64,000 bases of DNA from Aurantiacibacter luteus (GCF_001010945.1 NZ_LBHB01000003.1:1-64000), one strand, 5' to 3'. Counted from the first letter of the stretch, positions 6,548-16,196 are shown. The notes: a model not told the origin generated them from the sequence alone. Made by a program: numbers and translations.

Positions 6548-8020
6548 TTAGATCTCCGGCGTCATCCTGCCCGCAGCCATTCCGTCCGCCTGCACCTGCT
6601 CGTCGGCCATGCGCGGGCGTTCTGCCTGCGCCTTCGTGCGCCAGCCGGAGTAGTGGTAGAACCAGTAGGCCAGCACCACGCCCGCCACCGATCCGACCGG
6701 GAACGACCACCAGATGGCGTCCGATCCCAGCCAGTCGTAGGTGGCGTAGTAGAACCCAAGCCGCACCGGGTAGAGCGCCACCGCCACGATCAGCAGCGGC
6801 ACCATCACCGCGCCGCCGGCGCGCATGGTGGCGGAATAGATCATCGTCACGCCGAACAGCATGAAGCTCCATACCGAGATGAACTGGATGTGCCGGGCGA
6901 GCGGGACGGCGGGGCTGTCCGGCCCGAGGAACAGGCCGAGCACCGGCCGGTCGAACAGCAGCAGCAGCGCCGTCAGCAAGCCGGTCATGGCGAGGTTGAC
7001 GATCACGCCCGCGCGGCTGATTTCGTCGATCCGGTCCCATCGCCGCGCGCCGATGTACTGCGCCGCCATCGCGGAAACCGCACCGCCGATCGCCATCGCC
7101 GGCATCTGCAGGTAGGTGAACAGCTGCATCGCCGCGCCATATGCCGCGGTCATCAGCAGCCCTTCGCGGTTGACGAGGCCGACGGCGATGATGCCCGCCG
7201 CGCTCATCACCAGCATCTGCGCGCCCATCGGCAGGCCCTTCTTCACGATGAAGTCGAGCTCTACGCGCCGGGGTTTCAGGTAGGCGAGCTCGGGCCCGCG
7301 CAGTCGCAAGGGCAGGTCCTTCGCATAGACGTAGGCGATGGTGCCGAAGAACGAGGCGAGACTGGCGATGATCGTCGAGATCGCCGATCCCGCAATTCCG
7401 AGCGCGGGGAAGGGGCCGTAGCCCGCGATCAACAGCGGGTTCAGCACCACGTCGATTGCGACCATCATCCCCATGAAGATCAGCGGCGTCCGCGAATCGC
7501 CGGTGCCGCGCAGGCCCATGGCGAGGATCACCGAGGCCATGCCGAAGGGCATCGAGACGAACATCAGGCGGATGTAGGTGAGGGCGAGATCAAAGGCGCT
7601 TCCCGGCGTCGCCATCAGCGAAAGCAGCTCGGGCGCGAGCCAGAAGCCCAGCGCGGCGATGGCGATCATCAGCGTGGCGGCAAACCCGACCGCGCTGCCG
7701 AATGCGCGGCGGGCTCCGTCCACGTCGCGCGCGCCGAAGCGCTGGCCGATCAGCACCGTGCCCGCCATGCCGAAGCCGAAGGCGGCACTGGCGACGAGGA
7801 ACATCACGATGTTGGCGTTTGCCGTGGCCGCCAGCGCCTGCTCCCCGATCAGCCGCCCGACCCAGATCGAGTTGATCGTGCCGTTCAGCGACTGGAGGAT
7901 GTTGGAGGCGAGCGTGGGCACGGCAAACATCAGCAGCGTCCGCATGACCGGCCCCTCGGTCAGGTCGCCGCGCATCCGGGCTTGCGGAGGGTTGGCCGCC
8001 GGGGCCGAATCGTCGTTCAT
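6548..8020 (-). CDS. MATE family efflux transporter
   Basis: This 490-residue polytopic protein has about twelve membrane helices in two halves, typical of MATE antiporters, which expel cationic drugs or metabolites using Na+ or H+ gradients. Characteristic segments are GPVMRTLLMFAVPTLASNIL at the first helix, ALAATANANIVMFLVASAAF, and GLRGTGDSRTPLIFMGM. I chose the ATG at 8020, which overlaps the queE stop as ATGA; the frame continues further upstream only into queE. The 3' end abuts the SOUL gene remnant, so a past deletion may have ended here, but the protein has normal length. The substrate is unknown. Confidence 0.9.
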   Translation of the reverse strand: MNDDSAPAANPPQARMRGDLTEGPVMRTLLMFAVPTLASNILQSLNGTINSIWVGRLIGEQALAATANANIVMFLVASAAFGFGMAGTVLIGQRFGARDVDGARRAFGSAVGFAATLMIAIAALGFWLAPELLSLMATPGSAFDLALTYIRLMFVSMPFGMASVILAMGLRGTGDSRTPLIFMGMMVAIDVVLNPLLIAGYGPFPALGIAGSAISTIIASLASFFGTIAYVYAKDLPLRLRGPELAYLKPRRVELDFIVKKGLPMGAQMLVMSAAGIIAVGLVNREGLLMTAAYGAAMQLFTYLQMPAMAIGGAVSAMAAQYIGARRWDRIDEISRAGVIVNLAMTGLLTALLLLFDRPVLGLFLGPDSPAVPLARHIQFISVWSFMLFGVTMIYSATMRAGGAVMVPLLIVAVALYPVRLGFYYATYDWLGSDAIWWSFPVGSVAGVVLAYWFYHYSGWRTKAQAERPRMADEQVQADGMAAGRMTPEI

Positions 8021-8763
8021 GTCCCGCGTGTATCGCCGAACAGGTGGATGTGCAGCCTGTCCGTGATGCGCCAGCCCTCCGCCTTCGCCAGCGGGGCAAG
8101 CCAATCGAGCCGGTCGCGCAGGGTCTCGCTGTCGGTGCCTTCGGGCATGAGGTAGACGCGGTCGGGAGGAATTTGGTGCGCGGAGACGAGGGCGCGGACC
8201 TCGTCCACGTCCCCGGGCCGGGCGATTACGAACTTGAAGAACGCCCGCTCGTCCGTCGCCCAGCGTGCCAGCATGTGAGGCTTCAGCGCCAGTTCCGCCG
8301 CGTTACCCGAATGCGCGAGCTTGGGGCTGACGTTGTACTGCGTCACCCGCGCATCGAGCGCAGGCTGCGGAGCGACGGTGCCGTTGGTCTCGATCTCGAC
8401 CGCCATGCCCGGCAGGTGTTCGAGCATCCGCGCCAGCTGCGCCCCCTGCATCAAGGGTTCGCCCCCGGTGATGACGAGCCGGTCGCGCCCGAATGCGGCC
8501 ACCCGCGCGGCGACCTCTGCCTCATCGAGCGCGATCTGGTTGGGGTGGCGGGGGAAAGTCTCCCCTGAGCGGTGCGGTCGCGCGTCGCCGTCGAAATGCC
8601 AGGTGTAGGGGGTATCGCACCACAGGCAGGCGAGGTTACACCGCGACAAGCGCACGAAGGCGACCGGGATTCCGGCGGAAGGGCCTTCGCCTTGCGGGGA
8701 GGCAAAAATCTCCGGCTCGCCCGGAGCTTGCGTGGCCAAGACCAGTGTCACAATCCCGCTCAC
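8017..8763 (-). CDS. queE: 7-carboxy-7-deazaguanine synthase QueE
   Basis: The 248-residue radical SAM enzyme converts 6-carboxytetrahydropterin to 7-carboxy-7-deazaguanine in the queuosine/preQ0 pathway. The iron-sulfur cluster cysteines are C42, C46 and C49 in CNLACLWCDTPY, a Cx3Cx2C motif, and GEP in the ITGGEPLMQ segment is the usual SAM-contact motif. The FASPQGEGPSAG segment before the cluster is a QueE hallmark. No other queuosine genes lie nearby. The downstream MATE gene overlaps its stop, so the two are co-transcribed; a functional link is not evident. Confidence 0.92.
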   Translation of the reverse strand: MSGIVTLVLATQAPGEPEIFASPQGEGPSAGIPVAFVRLSRCNLACLWCDTPYTWHFDGDARPHRSGETFPRHPNQIALDEAEVAARVAAFGRDRLVITGGEPLMQGAQLARMLEHLPGMAVEIETNGTVAPQPALDARVTQYNVSPKLAHSGNAAELALKPHMLARWATDERAFFKFVIARPGDVDEVRALVSAHQIPPDRVYLMPEGTDSETLRDRLDWLAPLAKAEGWRITDRLHIHLFGDTRGT

Positions 8764-8848
8764 CCAGAGCTTGTCGAAGGGTCGTCTTCGACTTCAGGCG
8801 CTGCGCTAGGCGGAAAAGCAATGCTTCGACAAGCTCAGCATGAGCGGA
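8755..8848. repeat. REP-like inverted repeat pair
   Basis: Two imperfect 25-bp arms in inverted orientation, 8755-8779 and 8824-8848, share the core CTTCGACAAGCTC (right arm; reverse complement GAGCTTGTCGAAG in the left). This core followed by AGxATGAGCGG is, from memory, a frequent intergenic palindromic repeat in sphingomonad genomes. The pair lies between the 5' end of queE and the 3' end of valS and would form a long hairpin in the transcript that runs from valS into queE. It may end or stabilise transcripts. Confidence 0.7.
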
Positions 8849-8863
8849 GCAGAGACGAATTGC

Positions 8864-11572
8864 TTATCCCAACCTTGCCAGAGCCGCTGTCAGCCGTTCC
8901 GCCTCTGCCGCGTGGTGGGCATGGTCGGCCCGGGCCTTTTCGACGGCTTCGGGCTTGGCCTTTTCCACGAACGCGGGATTGCCCAGCCGCCCTTCGAGCG
9001 ATTTTGCTTCCTTCTGCGAGGCCGCCAGTGCCTTTTCCAGCCGCGCGCGTTCGGCGGCGACGTCGATCACGCCTTCGAGCGGGATGACGAAGACGTCCTC
9101 GCCCGCGGTCACCTGCATGGCCGCGCCCGCCGGGGCCTCGCCCACGGTGACGGGGGCGAGGCGCGCCAGCCGCTCGATGGCCGCCGCACTGCGATCCAGC
9201 ACGGCCGCGCCGGTGGCCGACGGGCTGGCGATGAAGGCGGGCAGCTTCTCACCGGGCGAGATGCCGAGCTCGTTACGCGCCGCGCGGGTGGCGGTGGTGA
9301 GCGCGATGGTCCAGTCGATGGCGTCGGTCGCGCGGCTGCTGACCTCGGCCTCGGGCGCGGCCCACTTCGCGAGGATGAGTTCGTAAGGCCGCTCGCCCTG
9401 CGCGTGCCACAGCTCCTCGGTAACGAAGGGCATGAAGGGGTGCAGCATGACAAGGATCTGGTCGAGCGCCCAGCCGGCCACCGCGCGCGTCTCGGCGGCG
9501 GCTTCGGCGCTGGCGCCCTCGGCGAACACAGGTTTAATCAACTCGAGATACCAGTCGCAGAAGCGGTCCCAGGCGAAGTGGTAGACGGTGTTGGCCGCCG
9601 CGTCGAAGCGCAAGTCGGCCATTGCCTCGTCGAGCCTGGCGACGGTCTGCTGGACCTCGCCGATGATCCACTGGTTCGCCGCAAGCCGCGCGGGCGGTGC
9701 CTTGATGGTGTCGGAGGCTCCGATGCCGTTCGCTTGGCAAAAACGGGTGGCGTTCCACAGCTTAGTGGCGAAGTTGCGGTATCCCTCGACTCGCTTCTCG
9801 TCCATCTTGATGTCCCGGCCCTGGCTCTCCATCGCCGCCATGAAGAAGCGCAGCGCATCCGCGCCGTACCGGTCGATAAGGCCGAGCGGATCGACGACGT
9901 TGCCCTTGGACTTGGACATCTTCGCGCCGTCCGCCGCGCGCACGAGGCCGTGGAGGTAGAGCTTGTCCCACGGGCGCTCGCCCATGTTGTAATACCCCGC
10001 CATCATCATCCGCGCGTCCCAGAAGAACAGGATGTCGAAGCCGGAGATCAGCAGGTCGTTCGGGTAGTGCTTCTCGACGAGATCGGTCCGCTCGGGCCAG
10101 CCGAGGGTGGCGAAGGGCCAGAGCGCGCTGGAGAACCAGGTATCGAGGACGTCCTCGTCCTGTGTCAGGGCCACGCCTTCGCCCGCCTGCGCCTGCGCTT
10201 CGGTCTCGGTCAGCGCGACGTAGGGCTTGCCCTCGGCATCGTACCACGCCGGTATCCGGTGCCCCCACCACAGCTGCCGGGAAACACACCACGGCTGAAT
10301 GTTCTCCATCCAGTTGAAGAAAGTCTTTTCCCAGGTCTTCGGGACGATCTCGATCTCGCCCTCACGCACGGCCTGGATCGGCTTTTCGGCGAGCTTTGCG
10401 GCATCGACGTACCACTGGTCGGTCAGCCAGGGTTCGATCACCACACCGCCGCGGTCGCCGAAGGGGGTGGGGATGGTGCGCGGCTCGGCGTCGTGCTCGG
10501 TGACCTCGCCATCCTTTTCGACGACGTGCGGCACGAGGTGGCCGCTCGCCTTCAGCATCTCGACCACGCGGGCGCGGGCGTCGAAGCGGTCCATGCCGAC
10601 GAGCTCGGCCGGGATCAGTCCGTCGGCGGTTTGGCAGACGCGGCCCTCGGCATCGAGCATGTTGAGCATGTCGGCAGCCGCGATGCCGGCGCGCTTGCCC
10701 ACCTCGAAGTCGTTGAAGTCGTGCCCCGGCGTGATCTTCACCGCGCCGCTGCCCAGCTCGGGATCGGCGTGCTCGTCGGCGACGATGGAAATGCTGCGCC
10801 CGGTGATCGGCAGCTCGACGTGCTTGCCCACAAGCGCGGCATAGCGCTCGTCGGTGGGGTGCACAGCGACGGCCATGTCGGCGAGCATGGTCTCGGGCCG
10901 GGTGGTCGCGACCTCTATGTAGGCGCTGCCATCGGGCATCGTCGCGCCGTCGGCCAGCGGATAGCGCAGGCGCCAGAAACTGCCCTTCACGTCGCGGGTC
11001 TCCACCTCGAGATCGGAGATGGCGGTCTTCAGCTTGGGGTCCCAGTTTACCAGCCGCTTGTCGCGGTAGATGAGGCCGTCGTTGTAGAGGTCGACGAAGA
11101 CCTTGAGCACGGCCTTGGTGAAATGCTCGTCCATGGTGAACTGCTCGCGGCCCCAGTCCATCGAGCAGCCGAGGCGGCGCAGCTGGCGCGTGATTGTGCC
11201 GCCGCTCTCCTCCTTCCACTCCCACACCTTTTGCACGAAATCCTCGCGCGTATGGTTGGTGCGCTTGTCGCCCGCGGCCTCGAGCTGCCGCTCGACCACC
11301 ATCTGCGTGGCGATGCCGGCATGGTCGGTGCCCACGACCCACAGCGCATCCTTGCCGCGCATGCGCTCGTAACGGATCACGATGTCCTGCAACGTATTGT
11401 CGAGCGCGTGGCCGATGTGGAGGCTGCCCGTCACGTTGGGCGGCGGGTTGACGATGGTGAAGGGCTCGGCGTCCGGGCGATCGGGCCGGAACAGGCCGTT
11501 CGCCTCCCAGTGGGCATACCATTTCGCCTCGATTGCGGCGGGGTCGAAGGTCTTGGACAGTTCGCTCGTCAT
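8864..11572 (-). CDS. valS: valyl-tRNA synthetase
   Basis: This 902-residue class I synthetase charges tRNA-Val. The HIGH signature is in [13 protein letters not shown] near residue 52 and the KMSKS loop (KMSKSKGN) near residue 551. The insert between them is the CP1 editing domain, and the C-terminus from about residue 830 is the coiled-coil tRNA-binding arm typical of ValS. I chose the ATG at 11572 ([11 protein letters not shown]); the frame is open 13 codons further but without similarity to the family start. It is divergent from the Mla operon, with 86 bp between the starts. Confidence 0.97.
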   Translation of the reverse strand: MTSELSKTFDPAAIEAKWYAHWEANGLFRPDRPDAEPFTIVNPPPNVTGSLHIGHALDNTLQDIVIRYERMRGKDALWVVGTDHAGIATQMVVERQLEAAGDKRTNHTREDFVQKVWEWKEESGGTITRQLRRLGCSMDWGREQFTMDEHFTKAVLKVFVDLYNDGLIYRDKRLVNWDPKLKTAISDLEVETRDVKGSFWRLRYPLADGATMPDGSAYIEVATTRPETMLADMAVAVHPTDERYAALVGKHVELPITGRSISIVADEHADPELGSGAVKITPGHDFNDFEVGKRAGIAAADMLNMLDAEGRVCQTADGLIPAELVGMDRFDARARVVEMLKASGHLVPHVVEKDGEVTEHDAEPRTIPTPFGDRGGVVIEPWLTDQWYVDAAKLAEKPIQAVREGEIEIVPKTWEKTFFNWMENIQPWCVSRQLWWGHRIPAWYDAEGKPYVALTETEAQAQAGEGVALTQDEDVLDTWFSSALWPFATLGWPERTDLVEKHYPNDLLISGFDILFFWDARMMMAGYYNMGERPWDKLYLHGLVRAADGAKMSKSKGNVVDPLGLIDRYGADALRFFMAAMESQGRDIKMDEKRVEGYRNFATKLWNATRFCQANGIGASDTIKAPPARLAANQWIIGEVQQTVARLDEAMADLRFDAAANTVYHFAWDRFCDWYLELIKPVFAEGASAEAAAETRAVAGWALDQILVMLHPFMPFVTEELWHAQGERPYELILAKWAAPEAEVSSRATDAIDWTIALTTATRAARNELGISPGEKLPAFIASPSATGAAVLDRSAAAIERLARLAPVTVGEAPAGAAMQVTAGEDVFVIPLEGVIDVAAERARLEKALAASQKEAKSLEGRLGNPAFVEKAKPEAVEKARADHAHHAAEAERLTAALARLG

Positions 11573-11658
11573 GGCTTGGCCCCTGCCATCGCATTTGCCC
11601 CAGTTCAACACGCGAAACGGTTGCTAGGCCGCGGATTTGGACGCATAGGCCTGAAACG

Positions 11659-12768
11659 ATGAGGGAATGGGCAGAGTACAGCCTGGAGGAGAGCGGGGGA
11701 CGGGCGACCGTCACCATCACCGGGCCATTGACGGTCTCGGGCATCGGCCGGCTCGATCCCGAACTCCGCAAGATTACCGACAGCGTGCAGTTCGTCGATA
11801 TCTCGGGCGTGACCCGGGTCGATACCGTGGGCGCGTGGGTCGTCCATCGCTTCGCCGAGGACAAGGGCGCCGACATAACCGGCGCTGACGAGACGGCGGA
11901 AGTCCTGCTCGAGACGGTAGAGCGCAGCACCAGCGACGCGCCGGTCGTTCCGCCGCGCAGCAAGATCTTCGGCCGCGTGACCGAGCACGTGGGCGCCAAG
12001 GTCTATGAATTCGGAAACGGCGTGCGCCACAACATCGGCTTCCTCGGTGCGATCATCGCGTCGATGGGCGCCCTGCTGCTCCACCCGCGACGGTTCCGCA
12101 CCAAGGCGCTGGTCCGCCAGATGGAGCAGGTGGGCGTATCCAGCCTGCCCATCGTCGGCCTGATGAGCTTCCTCATCGGCATCGTCATCGCCCAGCAGGG
12201 CGCGGTGCAGTTGCAACAGTTCGGGGCGGAGACGCTGACGGTCAACCTCGTCGGCCGCATCACCCTGCGCGAACTGGGCGTGCTGATGACCGCGATCATG
12301 GTCGCGGGCCGGTCGGGCAGCGCCTTTGCCGCGCAGCTGGGCACCATGAAGCTGACCGAGGAAATCGACGCCATGCGCACGATCGGCGTCAGCCCGATGG
12401 AAGCGCTGGTCATTCCACGCATCCTCGCCGCCGTCATCATGATGCCACTGCTGGGCTTCTACGCCTGCGTGTGCGCGGTGATCGGCGGCGCGGTGATCGG
12501 CGACGTGCTGCTCGACATCCCCTTCCTCACCTTCCTCGCGCGCATCCAGGAAGTCGTCCCCGCGACGGACTTCTGGGTTGGCGTGGTCAAGGCGCCCGTC
12601 TTTGGACTGATCATCGCGCTCGCCGGCTGCTATCAGGGCATGCAGGTGGAGGGTAACGCCGAGGAGGTGGGCCTCAGGACTACCGCCGCGGTGGTGCAGG
12701 CGATCTTCATGGTGATCGTGCTCGACGCCTTCTTCGCCGTATTCTTCTCCAGCATCGGGTGGATCTGA
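11659..12768 (+). CDS. MlaE-family ABC permease with N-terminal STAS domain
   Basis: The 369-residue product combines an MlaB-like STAS domain (residues about 1-95, including DISGVTRVDTVGAWVV, the STAS anchor segment) with an MlaE permease domain of about five helices (from residue 125; GVMLMTAIMVAGR-type core is visible as ELGVLMTAIMVAGRSGSAFA). In E. coli the STAS protein MlaB is separate, so this is a natural fusion. The complex moves phospholipids between inner and outer membranes. The start ATG at 11659 was chosen because the family sequence begins there. Its stop overlaps the start of the ATPase gene (TGATG). Confidence 0.93.
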   Translation: MREWAEYSLEESGGRATVTITGPLTVSGIGRLDPELRKITDSVQFVDISGVTRVDTVGAWVVHRFAEDKGADITGADETAEVLLETVERSTSDAPVVPPRSKIFGRVTEHVGAKVYEFGNGVRHNIGFLGAIIASMGALLLHPRRFRTKALVRQMEQVGVSSLPIVGLMSFLIGIVIAQQGAVQLQQFGAETLTVNLVGRITLRELGVLMTAIMVAGRSGSAFAAQLGTMKLTEEIDAMRTIGVSPMEALVIPRILAAVIMMPLLGFYACVCAVIGGAVIGDVLLDIPFLTFLARIQEVVPATDFWVGVVKAPVFGLIIALAGCYQGMQVEGNAEEVGLRTTAAVVQAIFMVIVLDAFFAVFFSSIGWI

Positions 12769-13682
12769 TGGCCGAGGACGATCCGCAAAACGACAGCGAC
12801 GAGGCCCTGCTGGACGAGGCGCACGACGACATCCCGGAACGCTTCACCGGCGACCACCCCATCAGCATCCGCGGGCTGAAGAATTGCTTCGGCGAGCAGA
12901 CCATCCACGAGGACCTCGATCTCGACGTGAACCGCGGCGAGATCCTGGGCGTGGTGGGCGGATCGGGCACTGGCAAGAGCGTGCTGATGCGCTCCATCAT
13001 CGGCCTGCAGATCCCCGATGACGGCACCATCGAGGTGTTCGGCAACGATATCACCGCGGCCGAACCCGACGAGGTCATCGGCGTGCGCAACCGCTGGGGC
13101 GTGCTGTTCCAGGGCGGCGCGCTTTTCTCCACGCTGACCGTGGGCGAGAACGTGCAGGTGCCGCTCAAGCAGTACTACCCGGAACTCAGCCAGAAACTGC
13201 TGAACGAGATCAGCCGCTACAAGGTGGTGATGACCGGCCTGCCGGAAGAGGCCGCAGCCAAGTTCCCCAACGAGCTGTCGGGCGGCATGAGGAAGCGTGC
13301 CGGCCTTGCCCGCGCGCTGGCACTCGATCCCGAGCTGCTGTTCCTGGACGAGCCGACGGCTGGTCTCGATCCCATCGGCGCGGCCAAGTTCGACGAGCTG
13401 CTGCGCGAGCTGACCGATACGCTGGGCCTCACCGTCTTCCTCATCACCCACGATCTCGACACGCTCTACGCCATCTGCGACCGGGTCGCCGTGCTGGCTG
13501 ACAAGCATGTTGTAGCCGTGGGCACGATCCCCGAATTGCTCGAGACCGAGCATCCGTGGATACAGGAATATTTCAACGGCCCGCGCAGCCGCGCGGCAGC
13601 CGCCACCAACGAACGCCAGTCAGATGCCGCCGCCGAGGGGAGCGGGAAAGCATTGGACAAGCCGCAGGGCGCACAGGCATAG
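12768..13682 (+). CDS. MlaF-family ABC transporter ATP-binding protein
   Basis: The 304-residue ATPase powers the Mla/MCE lipid transporter. Walker A is VGGSGTGKSVLM, the ABC signature is ELSGGMRKRAGLARA, and Walker B is ELLFLDEPTAGLDP, followed by the switch His in LITHDLDTL. The first 35 residues are an acidic extension and the last 35 a polar tail. The start at ATG 12768 overlaps the permease stop; an earlier in-frame ATG at 12759 lies inside the permease gene. The order permease-ATPase-MCE-lipoprotein is that of Mla/Pqi-type systems. Confidence 0.94.
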   Translation: MAEDDPQNDSDEALLDEAHDDIPERFTGDHPISIRGLKNCFGEQTIHEDLDLDVNRGEILGVVGGSGTGKSVLMRSIIGLQIPDDGTIEVFGNDITAAEPDEVIGVRNRWGVLFQGGALFSTLTVGENVQVPLKQYYPELSQKLLNEISRYKVVMTGLPEEAAAKFPNELSGGMRKRAGLARALALDPELLFLDEPTAGLDPIGAAKFDELLRELTDTLGLTVFLITHDLDTLYAICDRVAVLADKHVVAVGTIPELLETEHPWIQEYFNGPRSRAAAATNERQSDAAAEGSGKALDKPQGAQA

Positions 13683-13692
13683 GGACAAGCGC

Positions 13693-14643
13693 ATGGAAAC
13701 TCGTGCCAATCACGTCTGGGTCGGAACGATCACGCTGCTGCTGCTGGCCGGCGCGGCGGTCTTTTTCGTATGGCTCGCGGGCCTGTCGAACCGCGACAAC
13801 AAGGAATACGACATCTTCTTCGAGCAGTCGGTCGGCGGCGTCGCGGAAGGATCGGGCGTCACCTACAACGGCGTACCCGTGGGCAAGGTGACGGACATCT
13901 CGATCTGGGACAAGGATCCCGAGTTCGTGAAAGTTCGCATCGAGCTCAAGAACTCGACTCCGATCCTGATCGGGACCGAGGCGAGCGTATCCTCCAGCTT
14001 TACCGGATCGTCCAACATCTCGCTGACCGGCGGGCAGAGCAACCAGCCGCCCATAAGCTGCGAGACCACCGATTGCCCCGAGGGCGTGCCGGTCATCCCG
14101 CCCGCGCCCGGCGCGCTCGGCGAAATCCTCGCCAGCGCCCCGCTGCTGCTCGAACGGCTGGCGACGCTGACCGAGCGGCTGACCCGCGTGCTCGACGACG
14201 ACAACCAGAATTCCATCGCCGGCATCCTGCGCAACACCGACGCCATGAGCGCCGAGTTCCGCGCCGCCTCGCCCGAGGTGCAGCGCACGCTCGTCGAATT
14301 GCAAGGCACCTTGGCGCAATCGACCGAGACGCTGGCGAGCTTCGACCGCACGCTGGGCTCGGTGAACACGCTGGTCGAGCGTGACGGTCAGGCGATCAGC
14401 GCCGACATGCGCCAGACGCTCGCCTCCGCGCGCGACGCCGCCGCAGCGCTCGAGCAGGCGATGGCCAACGTCGAGCCGCTGACCCGCCAGCTTTCGCAGG
14501 ACACGCTGCCCGCCGCCAATGCCGCCTTGCGCGACATTCGCGCGACCAGCTCCAGCCTGCGCCAGATCACCGAGCGCATCGAGAACGAGGGCGCGGGCGG
14601 CCTGATCGGCGGCCCCGCGCTGCCGGATTACGAGCCCAACTGA
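13693..14643 (+). CDS. MlaD-family MCE domain protein
   Basis: The 316-residue product has a short cytoplasmic N-terminus, one membrane helix (residues about 9-30) and a periplasmic MCE domain (residues about 38-120, with the GSGVTYNGVPVGKVTDI core). A long alpha-helical, coiled-coil-like C-terminal region of Leu/Ala/Glu repeats follows to the end. MCE proteins form rings that bind lipids for transport across the periplasm. The ATG at 13693 lies 10 bp after the ATPase stop. The acidic-polar helical tail is longer than in E. coli MlaD and closer to actinobacterial and Mla-like proteins of sphingomonads. Confidence 0.92.
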   Translation: METRANHVWVGTITLLLLAGAAVFFVWLAGLSNRDNKEYDIFFEQSVGGVAEGSGVTYNGVPVGKVTDISIWDKDPEFVKVRIELKNSTPILIGTEASVSSSFTGSSNISLTGGQSNQPPISCETTDCPEGVPVIPPAPGALGEILASAPLLLERLATLTERLTRVLDDDNQNSIAGILRNTDAMSAEFRAASPEVQRTLVELQGTLAQSTETLASFDRTLGSVNTLVERDGQAISADMRQTLASARDAAAALEQAMANVEPLTRQLSQDTLPAANAALRDIRATSSSLRQITERIENEGAGGLIGGPALPDYEPN

Positions 14644-14671
14644 CATGAGCGACAGCGCGAGAGGGTATCGC

Positions 14672-15262
14672 ATGACCACGTTGAAATCCGCCTTTGCCGC
14701 CGCCGCGCTGGCCAGCCTCGCGCTGTCGGGCTGCATCAGCTTCGGGCCCGACGCGCCCGAGCAGCTGCTGACGCTGACGCCTGCCTCCACCGTGCCCGCC
14801 GGCTATTCGTCGGAAGGGCAGGCGGCGAACGCGCTGTCGGTGGAAACCCCCACCGTCGCCCAGCGGCTCAACGTGCCGCGCATTCCGGTGACCACGTCGG
14901 ACAGCACGCTCGCCTATCTCGCCGACGCGGTGTGGGTGGAAAAGCCCGCCGAGCTTTTCCGCAACGTCTTGTCCGAAACCATCCGCGCCAAGGGCAACCG
15001 GCTGGTCGTGGCGGACGACGAGCTGGCCTTTGCCGCCAGCACCCGCCTGTCGGGCACGCTGGTGGCGATGGACTACGATGCCGTCACCTCGAGCGTGGTG
15101 GTGCGTTACGACGCCGTGCTCGAACGGCAGGGCGGGCAGGTGACGACCCAGCGCTTTGAGGAGCGCGTCTCCGGCGTCCTGCCCGAGGCGACCGCCGTCG
15201 GTGCGGCGCTGAACCAGGCGGCGAACACCGTGGCCGACCGCGTGGCGGAGTGGGTGGGCTAG
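14672..15262 (+). CDS. ABC-type transport auxiliary lipoprotein (PqiC/DUF330-like)
   Basis: The 196-residue product has a lipoprotein signal with lipobox LALSGC near residue 24, then the mature domain of the ABC-transport auxiliary lipoprotein family (motifs YLADAVWVEKPAELF, LSGTLVAMDYDA). Such outer-membrane lipoproteins complete Mla/Pqi-type lipid transporters. I favour ATG 14672, which has GAGAGGG about 7 bp upstream and places the signal peptide at the N-terminus; ATG 14645 would add nine polar residues. It is the last gene of the Mla operon and its stop overlaps the convergent ATP12 stop by 4 bp. Confidence 0.88.
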   Translation: MTTLKSAFAAAALASLALSGCISFGPDAPEQLLTLTPASTVPAGYSSEGQAANALSVETPTVAQRLNVPRIPVTTSDSTLAYLADAVWVEKPAELFRNVLSETIRAKGNRLVVADDELAFAASTRLSGTLVAMDYDAVTSSVVVRYDAVLERQGGQVTTQRFEERVSGVLPEATAVGAALNQAANTVADRVAEWVG

Positions 15263-15954
15263 CCGCGCACCGCCGCGGCAAACTCCGCCGCCTTTTCGAA
15301 CGCCGCCAGCCTGATCGCCCGCGCGGCTTCGGCCTCGTGGTCCCAGCCCCACAGCTCGGCCTGCCAGTCTTCCTCGGCATTGGCGGCGGCATAGAGCGCG
15401 GCAGGATCCGCTTGCGGCTCGAGGGCCGCAAGCCCCACCACCAGCGATGCCGCCAGCGAGGTCAGCGTCAGCAGCGCGGCGAGGGTGAAGTCGTCCTCTC
15501 CCTCCAGCCGCGCGCGCAGGGTGGCCATGCTGGCCTCGCCATGCGCCTTGTGCACGATCCCGCTGGTACGCTCGAACCGCACGCCGTGGCGCGCCTCGCA
15601 GGCGGTCAAGAGCGGCTCCCACAGCGCCTGCTGGCGGTGCCACAGCGGTTCGTCGGGCTCGGCGCGGTAGCACAGGGTGTCGGTCTCGGCGTAGCCCAGC
15701 AGCTTGGCGATAGTCGCCTCGCGATCGGGCCGGATCACGTCGATGGCTAGGTCTGCCATGTCGCGGAACACGAAGCCGCGCGGATCGATGGTTTCGCCCT
15801 GCGCGCGCCATTCGGCCGCCAGCAGTTCCGCCACCGCGCGCGTGGGCACGACCTGCGCGCCGCCACGCTGCGTGCGGATGGGCCGCCCGTCGAGGGAGAT
15901 GCGCCAGCCGCCCTCGGCCTCCTCGACGGCGACGTCCGCGTAAAAGCGTTTCAT
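15259..15954 (-). CDS. ATP12 family F1-ATPase assembly chaperone
   Basis: The 231-residue protein belongs to the ATP12 family, which binds the F1 ATP synthase alpha subunit during assembly in mitochondria and alphaproteobacteria. Visible hallmarks are MKRFYADV at the start, ISLDGRPIRT near residue 22, the IDPRGFVFRDMADLAID region, and ETDTLCYRA near residue 110. ATG 15954 was chosen since it matches the family start and overlaps the stop of the preceding gene. It is distal in a minus-strand group with a HAD phosphatase, a pseudouridine synthase and crcB. Confidence 0.92.
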   Translation of the reverse strand: MKRFYADVAVEEAEGGWRISLDGRPIRTQRGGAQVVPTRAVAELLAAEWRAQGETIDPRGFVFRDMADLAIDVIRPDREATIAKLLGYAETDTLCYRAEPDEPLWHRQQALWEPLLTACEARHGVRFERTSGIVHKAHGEASMATLRARLEGEDDFTLAALLTLTSLAASLVVGLAALEPQADPAALYAAANAEEDWQAELWGWDHEAEAARAIRLAAFEKAAEFAAAVRG

Positions 15955-16196
15955 TCGGGCGACTTCCATCGCCGGGCCAGCACCAGGGGTAGCCAGAAGA
16001 ATTCGAACAGGCCGAATGCCAGCAGGCCATAGCCCAGCAGGTCCGGCCCCGGCACCGTGCCCGACAGGATCAGCACCGCGCCCACCACCAGCAGCACGCC
16101 GCCCAGCCGCATCAGTTGCAGCATCCAGAACCGCGCCGCGGCGGGATCCTTCGGACCGACATCCTTCGGACCGACATCCTTCGGTTGTTCAGTCAC
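15951..16196 (-). CDS. small two-helix membrane protein, function unknown
   Basis: The 81-residue product starts at GTG 16196, 8 bp inside the end of the HAD gene, and ends overlapping the ATP12 start. The N-terminus carries a pentapeptide repeat (DVGPK, about two and a half copies). Two hydrophobic helices follow (about residues 32-50 and 53-70), then a basic tail (ARRWKSPE). I do not recognise a named family. Translation coupling on both sides suggests it is real. Confidence 0.7.
   Translation of the reverse strand: MTEQPKDVGPKDVGPKDPAAARFWMLQLMRLGGVLLVVGAVLILSGTVPGPDLLGYGLLAFGLFEFFWLPLVLARRWKSPE
16146..16184. repeat. 15-bp tandem repeat, 2.6 copies, within a coding region
   Basis: The unit ATCCTTCGGACCGAC repeats exactly at 16146-16160 and 16161-16175, with a partial third copy to 16184. 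On the minus strand it encodes the DVGPK repeat at the N-terminus of the small membrane protein. Its length keeps the frame, so copy number could vary between strains without loss of the gene. Confidence 0.85.

Noticed and set aside
8840-11662. A 940-residue open frame on the plus strand opposite valS
   Set aside because: It is the antisense shadow of valS, His/Arg/Gly/Val-rich without family features; high GC keeps it open.
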